A DNA stretch of 64,000 nt from Maricaulis sp048270265 (GCF_048270265.1 NZ_JBLWTD010000007.1:65880-129879); one strand, 5' to 3'; shown: positions 32,715 to 41,848, counted from the stretch's first letter. Program-made: numbers and translations. Notes: generated from the letters alone by a model not told the origin.

Positions 32715-34862
32715 ATGAAGCTGTCGAAGTTCTGGGGACGGATTGTCGTGACCGTCATCGTGTTGGTCGTCGCCGCGACGATGGTCAATATGGGGTCGCA
32801 ATATCTCAAGCTGCAGGCGTTTACGCGCCAGGCCATTGAGGTCGCGGAGACCTATTCTGTGCGCATCGTGCGCGACGAGTTTGGCGTGCCGCAGATCTAT
32901 GGCGTCACCGATCCCGACACCGCCTTCGGTCTTGGCTATGCCCAGGCCGAGGATGACTGGGCGACCTTGCAGACCACCCTGGTGGCCGCACGCGGACGGC
33001 TGGCGCGCTATGCCGGTCAGGATGCCGCGCCGACGGATTACATCGTCCAGCTTCTGCGCATCCGTGAACTGGTCGAGGCGCGCTATGACAGCGATCTGTC
33101 CCCGGCGACGCGGGCGCTTGTCGAGGCCTATGCCGACGGGCTCAACCTGTATGCCGCCGAACATCCAAGGCAAATCTGGTCGGCCGAAATGCCGGTTCGC
33201 GGGCAGGACATCGTCGCGGGCTTCGTCCTGCGCACGCCCTTCATGTACGGGCTCGACGCCGACCTTGCCGAATTGTTCGAGGATGCCCGGCAACGCACCG
33301 TCTCGATGGGCTCCAGCGAGACGGCTTTCCAGCTGATCGAGGCCGAGCGCCTTCCCCTTGGCTCGAATGCCTTCGCGATTGCGCCGGAGCGTTCGGCTGA
33401 CGGCGCGACGCGGCTTTTGATCAATTCGCACCAGCCGTTTGAAGGGCCTGTGGCCTGGTATGAGGCACGGCTGCATTCCGAGGATGGCTGGAACATGACC
33501 GGCGCGACCTTCCCCGGCGCGCCGCTGATCCTGCACGGATTCAATCCTGATCTCGCCTGGGCCCATACGGTCAACAAGCCGGACCTGTCGGACATCTATG
33601 TGCTCGAAACAGACGGTGATCGCTATCTTCTCGATGGGGAGTGGCTGGAACTCGAGCATGGCACCGCGCGCCTGACGGTCGGTATCTTCGGACCGATCCG
33701 CTGGACGGTGACGCGGGATATGTGGTGGTCACGCCACGGCCCCGTCGTGCGTACAGATCATGGCGATTACGCCATCCGCTATTCCGGCATGGATCAGGTG
33801 GGTCAGGTCGAGCAATGGTATGCGATGAACCGCGCGACTGATTTCGACAGCTGGATGGCGGCGATGGAGATCAATGCCATCTCCTCGCTCAACGCCGTCT
33901 ATGCCGACCGTGAGGGGCATATCGCTTACGTCTACAATGCCCGCATGCCGGTCCGCGAGGAAGGCTATGACTGGCTGCAATACCTGCCCGGCGATCGGTC
34001 GGAACTGATCTGGGACGAGTATCTGCCGCTCACCGCCATGCCGATCTATACCGATCCGGCGAGCGGCTGGCTGCTCTCGGCCAACCAGATGCCGTTTGAC
34101 GCGACCGAGCTGGCCGACAATATCGATGCGGCCGGTTATTCGCCGACCTTCGGCATCCAGCCGCGCTATTCCAACCGGGCCTGGCGCGGTCTGGAACTCT
34201 TGCGCGCCCAGGGCCGGATCAGCCGCGAGGATCTGCTGGAGATCAAGTTCGACAAGACCTATTCTGGTCAGTCACCGGTAGCGCGTCTTGTCACGGAATT
34301 GCTGGGCGAGGATTTCAGCGGTGACCCGGGACTGGCCGAGGCGCAATCCGTGCTGCGGCGCTGGGACCTCTCAACCGATACCGCCAATCGGGAGGCCGCG
34401 CTCGGCGTGCTCGTCGCGGTGCGCTGTATCGGCAATCTGCACACCAATGATCCCTGGCTGATGGACCCGGTCGCGGCGCTGCGCGAGGCTGCGGCCGAGC
34501 TGATGATGCATCACAACCAGCTCGACCCGGAATGGGGCGAGGTCAACCGGCTGGTGCGCGGTGACGTCAATATCCCGATCGGCGGCGGGCCGGACGTCCT
34601 GCGCGCCATCTATGCCGGCTCGCACGACCTCAATGAGGACGGCCAGCTCGTGGCCGCCGCCGGCGATACCTCGATCATGCTGGTCGAATGGCTAGCCGAT
34701 GGCACACAGCGCGCCGAGGCGATCCACCAGTACGGCTCGGCGACGCTCGACGAGAGCTCGCCGCACTATGCCGACCAGGCGCCGCTGTTTGCGGCCGAGC
34801 AATGGCGCACGCTCGATCTCTCGAACCGTGAGGGTGGCTACCGGCCCGGCGAGCCGCATTGA
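32715..34862 (+). CDS. Penicillin acylase family protein (Ntn hydrolase)
   Basis: A 715-residue penicillin/AHL acylase-type enzyme. An N-terminal membrane helix or uncleaved signal (about residues 9-27) precedes the alpha-chain region (VRIVRDEFGVPQIYGVTDPDTAFGLGYAQAEDDW). The maturation site and nucleophile are at LGSNAFAI, with Ser217 expected to become the N-terminal nucleophile of the beta chain after self-cleavage. The beta-chain motif ATFPGAPLILHGFNPDLAWAHT is intact. Family members cleave beta-lactam side chains, acyl-homoserine lactones or other amides; the substrate is open. Confidence 0.88.
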   Translation: MKLSKFWGRIVVTVIVLVVAATMVNMGSQYLKLQAFTRQAIEVAETYSVRIVRDEFGVPQIYGVTDPDTAFGLGYAQAEDDWATLQTTLVAARGRLARYAGQDAAPTDYIVQLLRIRELVEARYDSDLSPATRALVEAYADGLNLYAAEHPRQIWSAEMPVRGQDIVAGFVLRTPFMYGLDADLAELFEDARQRTVSMGSSETAFQLIEAERLPLGSNAFAIAPERSADGATRLLINSHQPFEGPVAWYEARLHSEDGWNMTGATFPGAPLILHGFNPDLAWAHTVNKPDLSDIYVLETDGDRYLLDGEWLELEHGTARLTVGIFGPIRWTVTRDMWWSRHGPVVRTDHGDYAIRYSGMDQVGQVEQWYAMNRATDFDSWMAAMEINAISSLNAVYADREGHIAYVYNARMPVREEGYDWLQYLPGDRSELIWDEYLPLTAMPIYTDPASGWLLSANQMPFDATELADNIDAAGYSPTFGIQPRYSNRAWRGLELLRAQGRISREDLLEIKFDKTYSGQSPVARLVTELLGEDFSGDPGLAEAQSVLRRWDLSTDTANREAALGVLVAVRCIGNLHTNDPWLMDPVAALREAAAELMMHHNQLDPEWGEVNRLVRGDVNIPIGGGPDVLRAIYAGSHDLNEDGQLVAAAGDTSIMLVEWLADGTQRAEAIHQYGSATLDESSPHYADQAPLFAAEQWRTLDLSNREGGYRPGEPH

Positions 34863-34874
34863 TCGAACGGCGCG

Positions 34875-35330
34875 TCAGGCGCTCTCGGCGAATTCGGCCA
34901 TCAGGGCCGGGATATCCTCCATGGCCGGGAAGGCTTCAAAGCTGTGGCGTGCCGGGGTCGTTGCCCAGGCGAGCCTGTCCTGCGTCATGGTTTCGATGAA
35001 GGGTGAGAACCAGGAGGTGTCCTCGAACATCGTCGGGCGCACACTGACGAAATAGTCCAGTCCGGCGATGCGGGTGAAAACCCAGGTCATGCAGCGCGGA
35101 CAGAATTGGTGGTCGAGCTGACCCTCGCCGAGCCCCCCACGCCGGGTTTCGCCCCGGGTGACGGCAAACCCGTACGGCGGCACCATTGCCGTCAGTGAAA
35201 AGGCGCTGGCGCTCATCTTCTGGCACCCGGTGCAATGGCAGGCGGCGGTCATCAGTGGCGGCGCTGTCAGCTCAACCGCGACATCGCCGCAGCGACAGGT
35301 GCCCTGAAGCGGCAAATTGGGCGTGGTCAT
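34875..35330 (-). CDS. GFA-family (glutathione-dependent formaldehyde-activating-like) zinc protein
   Basis: A 151-residue Mss4-like fold protein. Zinc ligands are C12-R-C14, C31-H-C33-T-G-C36 and C77-P-R-C80. GFA proteins bind zinc structurally; only some react with S-hydroxymethylglutathione, so the function is uncertain. The ATG at 35330 (MTTPNLPLQG) begins the conserved domain. It converges with the acylase gene after 12 bases. Confidence 0.88.
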   Translation of the reverse strand: MTTPNLPLQGTCRCGDVAVELTAPPLMTAACHCTGCQKMSASAFSLTAMVPPYGFAVTRGETRRGGLGEGQLDHQFCPRCMTWVFTRIAGLDYFVSVRPTMFEDTSWFSPFIETMTQDRLAWATTPARHSFEAFPAMEDIPALMAEFAESA

Positions 35331-35447
35331 TATTCGATCTCCGGACCGGTGAGACGGGTGCTCAATGTCTACACACCCTGACCAGCCAGTTCCACCAGCG
35401 AAAATCGGGATCCGCATTCTGTCGTCGGGCGAACAGAGCGGCACGAA

Positions 35448-35477
35448 AAAGGCCCCGGGCGATCACCCGGGGCCTTT
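35448..35477 (-). terminator. Strong terminator downstream of the carbonic anhydrase gene
   Basis: A perfect 12-bp stem (35448-35459 with 35466-35477) and a six-base loop are followed on the minus strand by TTTTT. It lies about 20 bases after the stop codon of the carbonic anhydrase gene. Confidence 0.85.
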
Positions 35478-35497
35478 CTGGCGGTGATAGCGTGGGT

Positions 35498-36235
35498 CTA
35501 TTCGCCGGAGACGAGCACAAAGCGGCGATTGAGCGGCTGCACCGGTCGGAAGCTGTCCGGATGACGGCTTTCGAACGTGTCGATCTGTTCCGGCGTTGCC
35601 GAGACCGGCGCAGTGAAGACCGTCCAGGAGACAATCTCGCTGCAGGGCGGGGTGGTCAGGGAACCCTGGTAGCGGAAGGCCTCGCGATCGGCGGGCAGGA
35701 AGTCATTGAGGTGGATGCGCGCGGCAATGCCCGGTGAGGCATGGCTGTCGGCGGGCATGGCGGCCCAGATCGAGCCGAGGGTCGCCAGCGCATCGCCGCG
35801 CTCGACCATCACGCCGATCACGGCGAGATCGCCGGCGTCGGACTGGTGTACGAAATGAACTTCCATCGGCGCGTGGCGGCCATTGACCGTGTGTTCACTG
35901 GCGGCGTGGAAGTGGAATTGCAGCAATCGGTAGGCGGTGCCATCCAGCGTGATACCGCCGGCATTCTCGACATTGACCTGGACGGTATGGCCATTATCGA
36001 CCACGACGCCGGCCGTCTCCTCGGCCCAGTCGATGGCCGGTTCGCTCAGCCCGGCATTCACGGCATCGGTCAGATCGATCGGTGATTGTTGCTGGCCGAC
36101 AGCGCAGACCGCCCAGTCCGGGTTCATCTCCTGCCAGTGCGCGGGGCCTTCATGGCCTTCATAGCCCCAATGCTGGGCCTGGGCCGGCATGGCGGCGCAG
36201 GCGGCGAGGGCGAGCGGTATCCAGATGCGTTGCAC
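35498..36235 (-). CDS. Periplasmic alpha-carbonic anhydrase
   Basis: A 245-residue alpha-class carbonic anhydrase. The start is the GTG at 36235, because AGGAG lies 7 bases upstream and it leads straight into a signal peptide (VQRIWIPLALAACAAMPAQA, cleaved before QHW). The ATG at 36322 lacks these features. Zinc ligands are His108 and His110 (FHFHAASEH) and His127 (MEVHFVH). QQSPIDL and GSLTTPPCSE are family signatures, and Cys44 and the Cys of TTPPCSE probably form the usual disulfide. It hydrates CO2 in the periplasm. Confidence 0.93.
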   Translation of the reverse strand: MQRIWIPLALAACAAMPAQAQHWGYEGHEGPAHWQEMNPDWAVCAVGQQQSPIDLTDAVNAGLSEPAIDWAEETAGVVVDNGHTVQVNVENAGGITLDGTAYRLLQFHFHAASEHTVNGRHAPMEVHFVHQSDAGDLAVIGVMVERGDALATLGSIWAAMPADSHASPGIAARIHLNDFLPADREAFRYQGSLTTPPCSEIVSWTVFTAPVSATPEQIDTFESRHPDSFRPVQPLNRRFVLVSGE

Positions 36236-36308
36236 GGAAAATCTCCTGATGCTGTGGGCCGCCCGTGCTGATGCCGGGCGAATCCTGATTGGCCTCAAAT
36301 TGCGCGCC

Positions 36309-36965
36309 TTATGATGGAGCACCCGTTAACGATGGTCCGTCTTGTGCGGGGGCGGCCTGCCAGACCGGGTGTTTGTGCATGATCGCCTTGAAGACCGGCG
36401 AGTCGAGATGTTCCGCGAGCCAGGCCTGGAGATGCGGCAGGGCCTGGGCGGCCAACCAGTCGCGGTCGGTATGGGCGAACTGGCGCACGAAGGGGAAGAT
36501 TGCCGCATCGGCCAGGCTCATCGTCTCGCCACACAGGAAGGCGGAGCCAGCCAGACGCGTCTCGAGCCCGGTGAGAATTTCCAGTCCGCGGGCACGGTTT
36601 TCCAGCGCGTCCTCGCCCTCATAGCGGTTCGGGTATTTATAGCGATCCAGCGCCTGCTTGAACGGCCCGTCATTGACCGCCACCAGTTCGAACATGGCAT
36701 CGCCCGGCGCCAGCCAGCCGCGCGGATCATTGCGCGCCAGCGCCCAGCGCATGATGTCGAGGCTTTCCTCGATCACTGTTCCGTCGGGCAGGACCAGCAC
36801 CGGCACCGTGCCCTTGGGCGAGGCGGCGAGCATTTCGGCCGGCTTGTCGCGCAGCAGGACTTCGCGGTGTTCGACTGGAGTCTCGCTGGCGGCGAGCGCC
36901 AGCCTTGCCCGCATCGCATAGGGGCAGCGGCGGAAGGAGTAGAGGACGGGCAGGGCGGCGCTCAC
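36309..36965 (-). CDS. Glutathione S-transferase (glutaredoxin-like N-terminus)
   Basis: A 218-residue GST with a thioredoxin-like first domain, LYSFRRCPYAMRARLAL (C-P-Y-A motif, redox Cys at about 14), KGTVPVLVLPDG, and EESLDIMRW, then an all-helical domain. The start is a GTG at 36965 that overlaps the trhO stop (GTGA). Coupling to a tRNA hydroxylase gene is common in proteobacteria, but no functional link is known. Substrate unknown. Confidence 0.88.
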   Translation of the reverse strand: MSAALPVLYSFRRCPYAMRARLALAASETPVEHREVLLRDKPAEMLAASPKGTVPVLVLPDGTVIEESLDIMRWALARNDPRGWLAPGDAMFELVAVNDGPFKQALDRYKYPNRYEGEDALENRARGLEILTGLETRLAGSAFLCGETMSLADAAIFPFVRQFAHTDRDWLAAQALPHLQAWLAEHLDSPVFKAIMHKHPVWQAAPAQDGPSLTGAPS

Positions 36966-37906
36966 CCGGCCTCGCTTTCGCTCGTCTCATCATCATAGAC
37001 GCGGCCGAGATGTTTCTCCCCGCGCCGGGCCGCCAGTTGCGCTTGGCGATGCCGTTCGGCGAAGCGGGCGCGGTCAGCCTCGGAAAACCGGTCATGGCAA
37101 TGCGGGCAGGAGACGCCGGGCACGAATTTGTCGGAACGCAGATCCTCCGGCGCCAGCGGCTCGCGGCAGGCATGGCAGAGCGTGTGCGTGCCCTGTTCCA
37201 GACCGTGCACCACGGCAACGCGGCGGTCGAACACGAAGCACTCGCCGCGCCACAGGCTTTCTTCGGCGGGCACGGTCTCGAGATATTTCAGAATGCCGCC
37301 CTTGAGATGGAAGACTTCATCGATCCCCTCGGCCTTCACGAAGGAAGTGGCTTTCTCGCAGCGGATGCCACCGGTGCAATACATTGCGACACGGGCATTG
37401 GGCCGGCCCTGACGGAATTGCCGGAACCAGCCGGGAAATTCGCGAAAGCTCATCGTCTCCGGATTGACCGCGCCCTCGAACTGGCCGATCCGCACTTCGT
37501 AATCATTGCGGGTGTCGATCGTGACGACATCGGGAGCGGTGATCAGCTCATTCCATTCCTCCGGATCGACATAGGAGCCGACCATCGCATTCGGGTCGAC
37601 GCCGGGAATGCCCATGGTCACGATTTCGCGCTTGAGCCGCACTTTCAGCCGCAGGAAGGGCTGTTCATCGGCCCAGCTCTCCTTGTGCTCGAGATCGCCG
37701 CAGCCGGGCAGGGAGCGGATCGCGTCGAGCATGGCAGCGATCCCGTCGGCGGGGCCGGCGATCGTGCCGTTGATGCCTTCGGAGGCGAGCAGGATCGTGC
37801 CGGTGATCGCATTGGCTTCGCCGACCTGTTTGAGCTTGGCCTGCAGCGCATCGAGCCCGTCGAGCGGGGTGAATTTATACAGGGCGGCGACAGTGAAGCG
37901 GGGCAT
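36962..37906 (-). CDS. trhO: tRNA uridine(34) 5-hydroxylase TrhO (YceA)
   Basis: A 314-residue rhodanese-domain protein. An N-terminal acylphosphatase-like domain (ASEGINGTIAG) precedes a rhodanese domain with catalytic Cys177 (MYCTGGIRCEKATS). The Cys-rich C-terminus (LCHACREPL, SCPHCH) is characteristic of TrhO, which hydroxylates U34 of certain tRNAs using O2. The gene is preceded by a 14-bp palindrome in its leader and is coupled to the GST gene. Confidence 0.93.
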   Translation of the reverse strand: MPRFTVAALYKFTPLDGLDALQAKLKQVGEANAITGTILLASEGINGTIAGPADGIAAMLDAIRSLPGCGDLEHKESWADEQPFLRLKVRLKREIVTMGIPGVDPNAMVGSYVDPEEWNELITAPDVVTIDTRNDYEVRIGQFEGAVNPETMSFREFPGWFRQFRQGRPNARVAMYCTGGIRCEKATSFVKAEGIDEVFHLKGGILKYLETVPAEESLWRGECFVFDRRVAVVHGLEQGTHTLCHACREPLAPEDLRSDKFVPGVSCPHCHDRFSEADRARFAERHRQAQLAARRGEKHLGRVYDDETSESEAG

Positions 37907-37929
37907 GGGCGGGTCCGGTATGGTTTGGC

Positions 37930-37943
37930 CTTGCTATAGCAAG
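37930..37943. promoter_or_regulatory. 14-bp palindrome in the trhO leader
   Basis: CTTGCTATAGCAAG is a perfect palindrome 24 bases upstream of the trhO start. It contains a TATAGC that could serve as a -10 box. It may be a regulator-binding site or part of the promoter; no factor is identifiable. Confidence 0.35.
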
Positions 37944-38064
37944 TTCAGGCACCGGAGCGGAGTCCCGCGCTGCGCTTGCTGATACGAGAACCGCCGCGTC
38001 CTCGCCGGGGGCATCATCGTTGCGCGGTTCGCCAGTGCGCTGGCAGCGCCTGCACTGAAGCGCC

Positions 38065-38102
38065 TTGGCATTTCGCCATATGATATGTATATGGTGCATA
38101 TA
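38065..38102 (+). promoter_or_regulatory. Promoter and overlapping operator of the ParD-like/MetAP operon
   Basis: TTGGCA (38065-38070), a 17-base spacer and TATATG (38088-38093) give a good sigma70-type promoter. The -10 box is one arm of a perfect inverted repeat, TATATG-GTG-CATATA (38088-38102), in an AT-rich stretch that also holds CATAT/ATATG pairs. An operator over the -10 box is what an autorepressed antitoxin operon would show. Confidence 0.55.
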
Positions 38103-38120
38103 TAAATCATGGAGGCCACG

Positions 38121-38333
38121 ATGGGTATCGTGAATATTGATGATGATTTGCACGATCAGCTGCGCAGGGCGAGCAAGGTGTCGTGCCGTTCGATCAATGC
38201 GCAGGCCGCCTACTGGATCAAGATCGGCATGCTGTGCGAGGCGAGTCCGACGCTTGGCTTCGCCGAGATCATCAAGCGCGAAATGGAGGCCGCCGGTGTT
38301 GAGCCGCACTCGTTGACCGAGAACGCCGCATGA
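38121..38333 (+). CDS. ParD-like antitoxin-family protein
   Basis: A 70-residue ribbon-helix-helix-type protein of the ParD-like family. It begins MGIVNIDDDLHDQLRRASKVSCRSINAQAAYWIKIG, with the strand (VNID) and two-helix pattern of RHH DNA binders, followed by a helical tail. GGAGG is placed 5 bases before the ATG at 38121. It has no ParE-type toxin partner; the next gene, coupled by an ATGA overlap, is a methionine aminopeptidase. It probably represses its own operon at the site over the -10 box (inference). Confidence 0.82.
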   Translation: MGIVNIDDDLHDQLRRASKVSCRSINAQAAYWIKIGMLCEASPTLGFAEIIKREMEAAGVEPHSLTENAA

Positions 38334-39103
38334 CCAAAACGTCTGAGGAGCTGGCCTTGATGGCGCAGTCCGGCCGCTTGCTGGCGTCAGTCTTCGGGCT
38401 GCTGGACCGAACCGCTCTGACGGGCATGTCCACCCTGCAGGTCGACGAACTGGTCGAGGATTATATCGTCCACGACCTTGAGGCGCGGCCCGCCAGCCTG
38501 GGGCAATATGGCTTTCAATTCGTGCTGAATTCCTCGGTAAACCATGTGGTCTGCCACGGCGTACCTTCGAAATCGGATGTGCTGCGCGAGGGCGATATCG
38601 TCAATTTCGACATTACGTTGGAGAAGAACGGTTTTATCGCGGATTCCAGCAAGACCTATCTCGTTGGCGCGGTGAAACCGGCCGCCCGCCGGCTCGTCAA
38701 GACCACCCATGACGCGATGTGGAAGGGGATCGGCGCGGTGCGTCCGGGCGCGCATCTGGGCGATATCGGATGGGCAATCGAGCGCCATGCCAAGCGCAAT
38801 GGCTACTCCGTGGTGCGCGAATATTGCGGTCACGGCATTGGCCGGGAAATGCATGAGGAGCCGCAAGTCCTCCATTTCGGCAAACCCGGGACCGGGCTTG
38901 TCTTGCGCGAGGGTATGGTTTTCACGATTGAGCCCATGCTCAATCATGGTCGGCGTTATGTGCGGACCGAGCCCGACGGCTGGACAGTGGTGACGAAGGA
39001 TGGATCGCTATCGGCACAGTTCGAGCACACCGTCGCCGTGACAGCGACCGGTGTTTCGGTGCTGACGCTCCGTCCTGAGGAAAAGGCGCGCATGGCCAGC
39101 TAG
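38330..39103 (+). CDS. map: Type I methionine aminopeptidase, partner of ParD-like protein
   Basis: A 257-residue MetAP-I with all metal ligands present: Asp94 (VNFDIT), Asp105 (IADSSK), His168 (CGHGIGREMHEEP), Glu201 (TIEPML) and Glu232 (FEHTVAV), plus the substrate His76 (VCHGVP). It should remove initiator Met from new proteins. The start overlaps the ParD-like stop. Being in a regulated two-gene unit suggests an accessory copy; the housekeeping one is expected elsewhere. Whether it acts as a toxin-like partner or merely shares control is open. Confidence 0.92.
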   Translation: MTKTSEELALMAQSGRLLASVFGLLDRTALTGMSTLQVDELVEDYIVHDLEARPASLGQYGFQFVLNSSVNHVVCHGVPSKSDVLREGDIVNFDITLEKNGFIADSSKTYLVGAVKPAARRLVKTTHDAMWKGIGAVRPGAHLGDIGWAIERHAKRNGYSVVREYCGHGIGREMHEEPQVLHFGKPGTGLVLREGMVFTIEPMLNHGRRYVRTEPDGWTVVTKDGSLSAQFEHTVAVTATGVSVLTLRPEEKARMAS

Positions 39104-39239
39104 GCCGTTCCCATCCGCATCGGCAGCCGCGGCCTGGTCGTAAATCGAGACGATCGTGCCAACGAGCTTGTAAATCGGCTGATTGCCGCCGGGGTGGTTC
39201 GGGGTGAAGGCATCGCAATAGCTATACCCGGCGCGCCAT

Positions 39240-39815
39240 CTAGTCGGGAATCGGGATGATGATGTCGGTCAGAATGTAGATGGGGCCCGCTGCCTCTTCT
39301 TCCCACGGCGGCGCGGCGGCACACCGGGTGATGCCCGGCGTTTCACCGGCAGGGTCTCGTCCCCAATCGATCGACCCCGTGGCGCCATCCTGGCTGCAAA
39401 TCACCAGATCCTCGCCATCACGTTGACCGCCGACCAGTGCTTCGGATGGCACGGCGGTGAGACTCTCGGCGAGCAGGGGGATCCAATACGGGAGATGGCC
39501 GGGCGCCGGTACCAGAAATTCCCGCTCACGCTGAGCGGCGCTGGGCACGTTTTCAACCACGCAATCGGTGCCGTCGAACCATCCGAGCCACACGGTGTCG
39601 TGGTCCGGGTGACCGGGTTGATCCAGCGTGATGCGGCAAAGCGGGTGTTCCGGGAAATCCAGCGCGGCGACCGCCTTGAGCGGCGGCAAGCTCTGGCTGA
39701 CCCAGATATAGGTATCCTCGGCCTGAGCTGCGGCGCTGAACGTCATGCTCGCGAGCGCTGAGGTGGCAAGCGAGAGGGCCGCGGTGCACAGGCGGGATTT
39801 TCCGGACAGGGTCAT
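39240..39815 (-). CDS. Exported protein of unknown function
   Basis: A 191-residue protein not recognised. The ATG at 39815 has AGGAG 7 bases upstream and starts a signal peptide ending SAAAQA. The mature part contains four Cys (LCRITLD, TDCVVEN, VICSQD, TRCAAAP), which could form two disulfides in the periplasm, and it is rich in Trp/Pro. The end is hydrophobic-acidic (ILTDIIIPIPD). No neighbours suggest a pathway; about 130 intergenic bases lie on each side. Confidence 0.7.
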   Translation of the reverse strand: MTLSGKSRLCTAALSLATSALASMTFSAAAQAEDTYIWVSQSLPPLKAVAALDFPEHPLCRITLDQPGHPDHDTVWLGWFDGTDCVVENVPSAAQREREFLVPAPGHLPYWIPLLAESLTAVPSEALVGGQRDGEDLVICSQDGATGSIDWGRDPAGETPGITRCAAAPPWEEEAAGPIYILTDIIIPIPD

Positions 39816-39943
39816 GATGGCTCCTGGTTCAACTTCGGCTCTCAGGGGCATGATCGGGTGCCCGCCAAGTCACAAAACTGGTAAATGAGAACCGGGCGCT
39901 TTGCCAATGTATTCAGCCAAGTCACCGTCCAGAATATCGAATT

Positions 39944-40615
39944 CTAACTCCCCACACTCATCGACAAGACCCGGCTGATCTCCGTCAAGGATCGCCCGGA
40001 CTGGTCCTTCCAGCTATTGAAGGCCGCCTGCACCGCCGCGAGATCGCGCTTCGAGGTCGGCGGTTTGGCCACGACGCCCTCGGCGATCAGGCGGGCGCTG
40101 ACGTCCTTGGAGAGGATGAAGCTCTCCTTGCCCATCCAGCGCATCACGCGTTGGCCGGTGGCCCCGCCCAGCCGTGAGCCGCGCCTGGCGAGCACATCCA
40201 TCAGGCCGATGAAATCATCCGCCGGCCAGTCGGCGAAGAATTTGGCGGCGCTGCCATGCTCGGCGGCGAGATCGGTGAGGAAGCGGGCATTTTCGATCAC
40301 GGCCATGATCTTGGCGCCATTGCGGACAATGGCCTTGTCGGAGAGCAGCCGGTCCACCTCCTCATCGCCGTAAAACGCTACGCGCGGGGGATCAAAACCC
40401 TCGAAGGCGGTCTCGAAACCGGGCCATTTCGCCTCGATCACCTTCCAGTGGAAACCGGCCTGGAACAGGCATTTCGCCATCATCGACAGCCAGCGATCAT
40501 CGGGTATGGCGGCGAGCTCCTCCGCCGGCAGTGGTTTCGACAGCAGGGCTTCCAGTGCGTCGGATCCGCCCTTGCGATCGGCGGCGATGGCGAAGATTTC
40601 CTCGAAGGTGCGCAT
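39944..40615 (-). CDS. DNA-3-methyladenine glycosylase I family protein
   Basis: A 223-residue protein of the Tag-like (Adenine_glyco) helix-hairpin-helix superfamily form found in alphaproteobacteria. It starts MRTFEEIFAIAADRKGG, has WLSMMAKCLFQAGFHWKVIEAKWPGFETAF and IVRNGAKIMAVIENARFL, and ends in SRVLSMSVGS. It probably removes alkylated adenine from DNA; activity of this divergent branch is less well established. It lies 9 bases downstream of the adaptor gene and may share its transcript. Confidence 0.8.
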   Translation of the reverse strand: MRTFEEIFAIAADRKGGSDALEALLSKPLPAEELAAIPDDRWLSMMAKCLFQAGFHWKVIEAKWPGFETAFEGFDPPRVAFYGDEEVDRLLSDKAIVRNGAKIMAVIENARFLTDLAAEHGSAAKFFADWPADDFIGLMDVLARRGSRLGGATGQRVMRWMGKESFILSKDVSARLIAEGVVAKPPTSKRDLAAVQAAFNSWKDQSGRSLTEISRVLSMSVGS

Positions 40616-40624
40616 GATCAGATC

Positions 40625-41842
40625 CTAGAGCGCGGCGTCGCGTTGCCTGACGGCGATCCCGTCGCGGATTTGCGGGCCGGGATACATCACGATCCTGTCG
40701 CCGGCTTCGAGGCCGGAGAGGATTTGCGCCATGCGGCCATTCTCCTGGCCGATCTCCACCGGTGTCAGCGCGGCCCGGCCGTCCTCGACCCGGTAGACGG
40801 CCCATTGACCCTCGGAGCGGAACAGGGCGGCGACGGGCAGTTGGACGACATCATCCTGCTGCCAGATCGTCACCGCCGCCTCGACGCGATAGCCATGGCC
40901 CAGCGCGGCCCATTGTGCGGGCTCGTCGAGCAGGTCGATGATGACATTGACGCGTTGTTCCTCGACGCCCAGTGCCGAGACCTTGATGAAGCCATAGGGC
41001 TCGATCCGGCGCACGCGGCCGCGCAGCGTGCCGCTGCCACCCCAGGCGGTGATCTCGGCAGCATCGCCTTCATGGATCTGCACCGCATCGGTGGAGAGGA
41101 ATTCGACGACGATCTCCAGATCGGCCGGATCGCCCATTTCCAGGATCGGCGTGCCGGGCACGACAATGCTTTCGCTTTCCTGCAACACCTGCAGCAGGCG
41201 GCCGCTGATCGGTGCATGGATCTCGACCAGCCCGCCATTGGCGCCGTCCTCGCCGGGCTGGAGCAGGCGCGCCTGTGCCGCTTCCAGCTCGGCCTCGACG
41301 CGGGCGACATTGGCGCGCGCGGTATTGAGGCCGGCATAGGCCGTGCGCCGGGTCAGCCGGACGCGGTCGACAGCGCCCTGGGAGGCAACACCGGTGCCGA
41401 ACAGGGTCTCGATACGCTCGGCCTCGGTGCGGGCATACTCATATTCCAGGGCGGCGCGCTGGGCCTCGGCATTGGCGAAGGCGAGGGCGGCCTCGGCCGA
41501 GCGCACGGCGGCGCGGGCCTCGGTCTGGGAGCGCGCATCAAGCAGGGCCGGATCGCTGGGCAATATGGTCGCCAGCACATCGCCGGCTGCAACGCTGTCA
41601 CCGGCATCATGATTGACCCTGAGCAGGCGCCCGCCCAGCGGTGCCGAGACGACATAGACTTCGCGCACGCGGGTGCGCGCCTCGTCGCGGACGCTGACGG
41701 CCAGGCTGCCTCGGCTCACCTCGGCCAGATCGACCAGAACCGGTTGTGGCCGGAAGGCGAGGGCGAGCAGCACGACGAGGCCGATCCCGGCGATGGCCCA
41801 GAAGACGGTGCGGAAATTGAGTGTGATGCCGGCGATTTTCAA
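40625..41842 (-). CDS. Periplasmic adaptor (HlyD/MacA-type) of an ABC export system
   Basis: A 405-residue membrane-fusion protein: an N-terminal membrane anchor (about 10-27), a biotinyl-lipoyl-like domain (VSAPLGGRLLRVNHDAGDSVAAGDVLATI), an alpha-helical hairpin rich in Ala/Glu/Arg, the second lipoyl half (IHAPISGRLLQV) and beta-barrel domains. The start is a TTG at 41842 with AGGGGAG about 9 bases upstream. It follows the permease gene by 6 bases and should link it to an outer-membrane channel not encoded here. Confidence 0.87.
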   Translation of the reverse strand: MKIAGITLNFRTVFWAIAGIGLVVLLALAFRPQPVLVDLAEVSRGSLAVSVRDEARTRVREVYVVSAPLGGRLLRVNHDAGDSVAAGDVLATILPSDPALLDARSQTEARAAVRSAEAALAFANAEAQRAALEYEYARTEAERIETLFGTGVASQGAVDRVRLTRRTAYAGLNTARANVARVEAELEAAQARLLQPGEDGANGGLVEIHAPISGRLLQVLQESESIVVPGTPILEMGDPADLEIVVEFLSTDAVQIHEGDAAEITAWGGSGTLRGRVRRIEPYGFIKVSALGVEEQRVNVIIDLLDEPAQWAALGHGYRVEAAVTIWQQDDVVQLPVAALFRSEGQWAVYRVEDGRAALTPVEIGQENGRMAQILSGLEAGDRIVMYPGPQIRDGIAVRQRDAAL

Positions 41843-41848
41843 AACCCG

